A DNA stretch of 64,000 nt, taken from assembly GCF_001598475.1 (NCBI RefSeq), contig NZ_BCZA01000002.1:372001-436000 (forward strand), given 5' to 3'. The notes beneath the pieces are model-generated. The model worked only from the letters and a program-made list of their open reading frames with translations. It searched no databases and was not told where the DNA came from. Each line of letters begins with the position of its first letter. Position 1 is the stretch's first letter. The position numbers and the translations under genes were made by a program. Source of the DNA: Pantoea agglomerans NBRC 102470 (lineage in GTDB: Bacteria > Pseudomonadota > Gammaproteobacteria > Enterobacterales > Enterobacteriaceae). Shown one piece after another: positions 61,995 to 64,000 of this stretch.

Positions 61995-62708
61995 ATGTCT
62001 GCCATTATCGATACGTTTATCGCCCCGCCCTGCTTTGATGAGATAACCCTCCTCTTTCAGGACGACCATCTGCTGGTGATCAATAAACCCAGCGGTTTGC
62101 TGAGCCTGTCAGGCAAAAATCCGCAAAACCTCGATTCGGTGCATCATCGGCTGGTGAAGCTTTTTCCTGGCTGCACGCTGGTTCATCGGCTCGATTTTGG
62201 CACCTCCGGGCTGATGGTCGTCGCACGCAGCAAAACGATTAACGCGGCACTCTGCCAGCAATTCAGCCAGCGCAGCGTGCGTAAAACTTATCAGGCGCTG
62301 CTGTGCGGGCACCTTGCCGATGACGAAGGCGTCATTGATGCCGCGATAGCGAAAGATCCGGCGCAGTTTCCCCGGATGGTGATTTGCCCGATCCAGGGGA
62401 AACCTGCGCGCTCACGCTACCGGGTCATGGAACGCGGTTATTATCAGGAAAGTTATTTTCAGGAAAAAAAGGGAAAGGGATTGCCGGTCACGCGGGTTGA
62501 ACTGATGCCGGAAACCGGGCGCACCCATCAGCTGCGCATTCACTGTCAGCAGCTGGGGCACCCGATTCTGGGCTGTGATCTCTACGGCGGGCTTTTGCTG
62601 CCTGGCGCGGATCAGGCAGAGAGACTGATGCTGCACGCCAGCGGATTGACGTTTGTTCATCCTGTCAGCGGCAGCACGCTGCAACTCTCTGCCGACAGCC
62701 CGTTCTGA
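61995..62708 (+). CDS. RluA-family pseudouridine synthase
   Basis: A 237-residue RluA-family enzyme. Catalytic Asp is in the HRLDFGTSG motif near residue 73; also LLVINKPSGLLSLSG near 26-40, VRKTYQALLCG, and ETGRTHQLRIHCQQLGHPILGCDLYGG near 180-205. It isomerises uridine in rRNA or tRNA. The length and motifs are near RluA, but sequence identity with E. coli RluA seems limited, so it may be a paralogue. I start at ATG 61995; ATG 61962 and 61944 are alternatives. Confidence 0.87.
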   Translation: MSAIIDTFIAPPCFDEITLLFQDDHLLVINKPSGLLSLSGKNPQNLDSVHHRLVKLFPGCTLVHRLDFGTSGLMVVARSKTINAALCQQFSQRSVRKTYQALLCGHLADDEGVIDAAIAKDPAQFPRMVICPIQGKPARSRYRVMERGYYQESYFQEKKGKGLPVTRVELMPETGRTHQLRIHCQQLGHPILGCDLYGGLLLPGADQAERLMLHASGLTFVHPVSGSTLQLSADSPF

Positions 62709-62724
62709 ATGCGTCAGCGCGCTG

Positions 62725-63264
62725 TTACCACATCAAATCATCGGGCACTTTGAAATCAGCATAAGGATCATCTTCGTCCTGTGCTTCTTCGCTTAATGCA
62801 CTGTTTAATACGATGGCACTGGCATCACGCTGCGCAATTTTATCCGCTACGCTGGCCGGGATGATAGCGTACTGGCTCTCGCCATTATTGTCAGCCGCCA
62901 GGCGGGCAATGGCGAGACGCCCATTGATCAGCTGAGTCTGCGTCAGTTTATCCACCATAATCTTTTTGATCAGGTTATTGTCGGTGAAATTGAAGCTGAT
63001 GTTGCCTCTTGCCACGTCAATTTTGTTCATTTCGATCAGCTGTTTGACCTGCGCTTTGTACTCTTTAGACAGCACAGCCAGCTTCTGCTGCTCGTTCAGC
63101 TGCTTATCCCGCTCAAGCTGCGCTTTTTTGTTATCTTCCACCGCCGCTCTGGCTTCGCGTGCCTGAACCCTGGATTTCTTCGCTGTCCGCTGAACCTTGT
63201 CCATTTTTTTGCTGGATACTAATCCCGCTTTCAGCATCTGCTCTTGCAAGGTGAGTTTTGTCAT
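62725..63264 (-). CDS. yaiL: YaiL, DUF2058 nucleoprotein/polynucleotide-associated protein
   Basis: A 179-residue protein of the DUF2058/YaiL family: it opens MTKLTLQEQMLKAGLVSSKKMDKVQR, has a long charged coiled coil KSRVQAREARAAVEDNKKAQLERDKQLNEQQ (about 30-65), then VKQLIEMNKIDVARGNISFNFTDNNLIKKI, and ends ADFKVPDDLMW. Function uncertain; annotated as nucleoid or polynucleotide-associated. The start is residue 28 of the longest frame, where family homology begins. Convergent with the RluA gene. Confidence 0.9.
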   Translation of the reverse strand: MTKLTLQEQMLKAGLVSSKKMDKVQRTAKKSRVQAREARAAVEDNKKAQLERDKQLNEQQKLAVLSKEYKAQVKQLIEMNKIDVARGNISFNFTDNNLIKKIMVDKLTQTQLINGRLAIARLAADNNGESQYAIIPASVADKIAQRDASAIVLNSALSEEAQDEDDPYADFKVPDDLMW

Positions 63265-63345
63265 TGTCGTCTCTGAACCTGTGAAATAATGTCCGGGATT
63301 ATACCTGTAATCATCCGGGCTGTACCAGGTTGCCGCACCTGCCAC

Positions 63346-63361
63346 GCCCGCGATTGCGGGC
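63346..63361. terminator. Small hairpin between yaiL and the TetR gene
   Basis: GCCCGC, GATT loop, GCGGGC. Same core as the hairpin after fhuE. No T tract, so function is uncertain. Confidence 0.4.
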
Positions 63362-63415
63362 AGCCTCTCAACACTGTGCTAACATTCCCCGGTCAAAATC
63401 ACCTTATTGAGCACC

Positions 63416-64000
63416 ATGTCAGAGCTAACAAAACGTAAAAATGACCCTGAAGGGCTGAAAAAACGCATTATCGCAGGCGCACTGAAAACCTTCGCGGAGT
63501 TTGGTATGCAGGGTGCCAGGCTGGAGCAGATTGCTGAGCATGCGCAAACCACTAAACGCATGGTGGTCTATCACTTTGGCAGTAAAGAGCAGCTTTATAT
63601 CCACGTGCTGGAGCAGGTTTATCAGCAGATACGTCAGCACGAAACCGGCCTGAACCTGGCGGCGATGGAGCCGGAACTGGCCATGACCCGCCTGGTGGAA
63701 GCCAGTTTTGATTACCATGTCGAGCATCCCGATTTTATCCGGCTGGTCTGCAGTGAGAACCTGTTGCGCGGGCGCTACATCACCCAGTCGCCGCAGATTA
63801 AAGCCCTTAATCGCAGCGCGCTGGATCTGCTGGATGACATTCTGGCACGCGGTCAGCAACAGGGCGTGTTCACTGCCGATGTGCAGACCATCGATGTCCA
63901 TCGCCTGATCAGCAGTATCTGCGTTCATCACGTCTCAAACCGCTACACCTTCAACGCCCTTTTCAGCCCGGACAACAGCGAAGCAGAGAGTATCCGCCGC
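63416..64000 (+). CDS. TetR-family regulator (runs off the window)
   Basis: 195 codons from ATG 63416 to the window edge without a stop. The TetR DNA-binding region is clear: IIAGALKTFAEFGMQGARLEQIAEHAQTTKRMVVYHFGSKEQLYIHVLEQVY, residues about 18-70. The ligand domain follows (LVEASFDYHVEHPDFIRLVCSENLLRGRYI). It resembles RutR-like and other regulators with a TetR_C domain, but no target can be read. No strong ribosome site is seen. It is divergent from yaiL. Confidence 0.88.
   Translation, partial: MSELTKRKNDPEGLKKRIIAGALKTFAEFGMQGARLEQIAEHAQTTKRMVVYHFGSKEQLYIHVLEQVYQQIRQHETGLNLAAMEPELAMTRLVEASFDYHVEHPDFIRLVCSENLLRGRYITQSPQIKALNRSALDLLDDILARGQQQGVFTADVQTIDVHRLISSICVHHVSNRYTFNALFSPDNSEAESIRR

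Overview
The window looks like chromosome from a gammaproteobacterium of the Erwiniaceae, most likely Pantoea or a close relative. The evidence is a GC-rich backbone with enterobacterial core genes that I recognise (nac, cbl, gabT, gabD, yncE, fhuE, yaiL, tRNA-Asn) mixed with plant-associated catabolic clusters. No genome comparison could be run, so genus is inference.

1-23.5 kb is a long minus-strand catabolic block. It holds a partial TPP-dependent enzyme, an HyuA/HyuB hydantoinase/oxoprolinase pair, an Lrp-type regulator, GabT, an M20 amidohydrolase, a 2-hydroxyacid dehydrogenase, two GNAT enzymes, a peptide/opine-type ABC transporter, two FAD amine/amino-acid oxidoreductases, a HAD dehalogenase, an aldehyde dehydrogenase, GabD and Cbl. 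A good sigma-54 promoter lies ahead of the aldehyde dehydrogenase. Together they look like a nitrogen-scavenging system that imports an N-substituted or cyclic amino compound, strips its nitrogen and oxidises the carbon skeleton.

23.5-31.3 kb carries the nac-cbl-tRNA-Asn neighbourhood known from E. coli, but an orphan type VI secretion module (Hcp, Tlde1-type effector, putative immunity protein) and 61-bp tandem repeats separate nac from cbl. A sugar/inositol-type ABC transporter (periplasmic protein, ATPase, permease) lies between nac and the tRNA.

31.2-43.1 kb is two tandem genomic islands at tRNA-Asn, bounded by three direct repeats of the tRNA 3' end plus its terminator. Island 1 (31.2-40.1 kb) has a decayed IS3-family element, an ArdC fragment cut off by it, and a very AT-rich five-gene operon: MBL-fold protein, trypsin-like protease fused to a HamA/DUF1837-like domain that lacks nuclease residues, HamB/Ski2-like helicase, unknown alpha-helical protein, and a PD-(D/E)xK nuclease split by an A8 tract. 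I propose this is an uncharacterised Hachiman-related defence system that shares its MBL plus protease module with AVAST type 1. Island 2 (40.0-43.1 kb) has a LysR regulator divergent from an SDR and a decayed SMP-30 gene.

43.1-64 kb is chromosome again: a HigBA-like toxin-antitoxin pair, divergent yncE and fhuE with a Fur box, a TolA-like lipoprotein, a sulfur/amino-acid cluster whose gene content matches the Bacillus yxe S-(2-succino)cysteine pathway (with its M20 deacylase reduced to a 28-codon remnant), a sigma-28-driven chemoreceptor, a pseudouridine synthase, YaiL and a partial TetR regulator.
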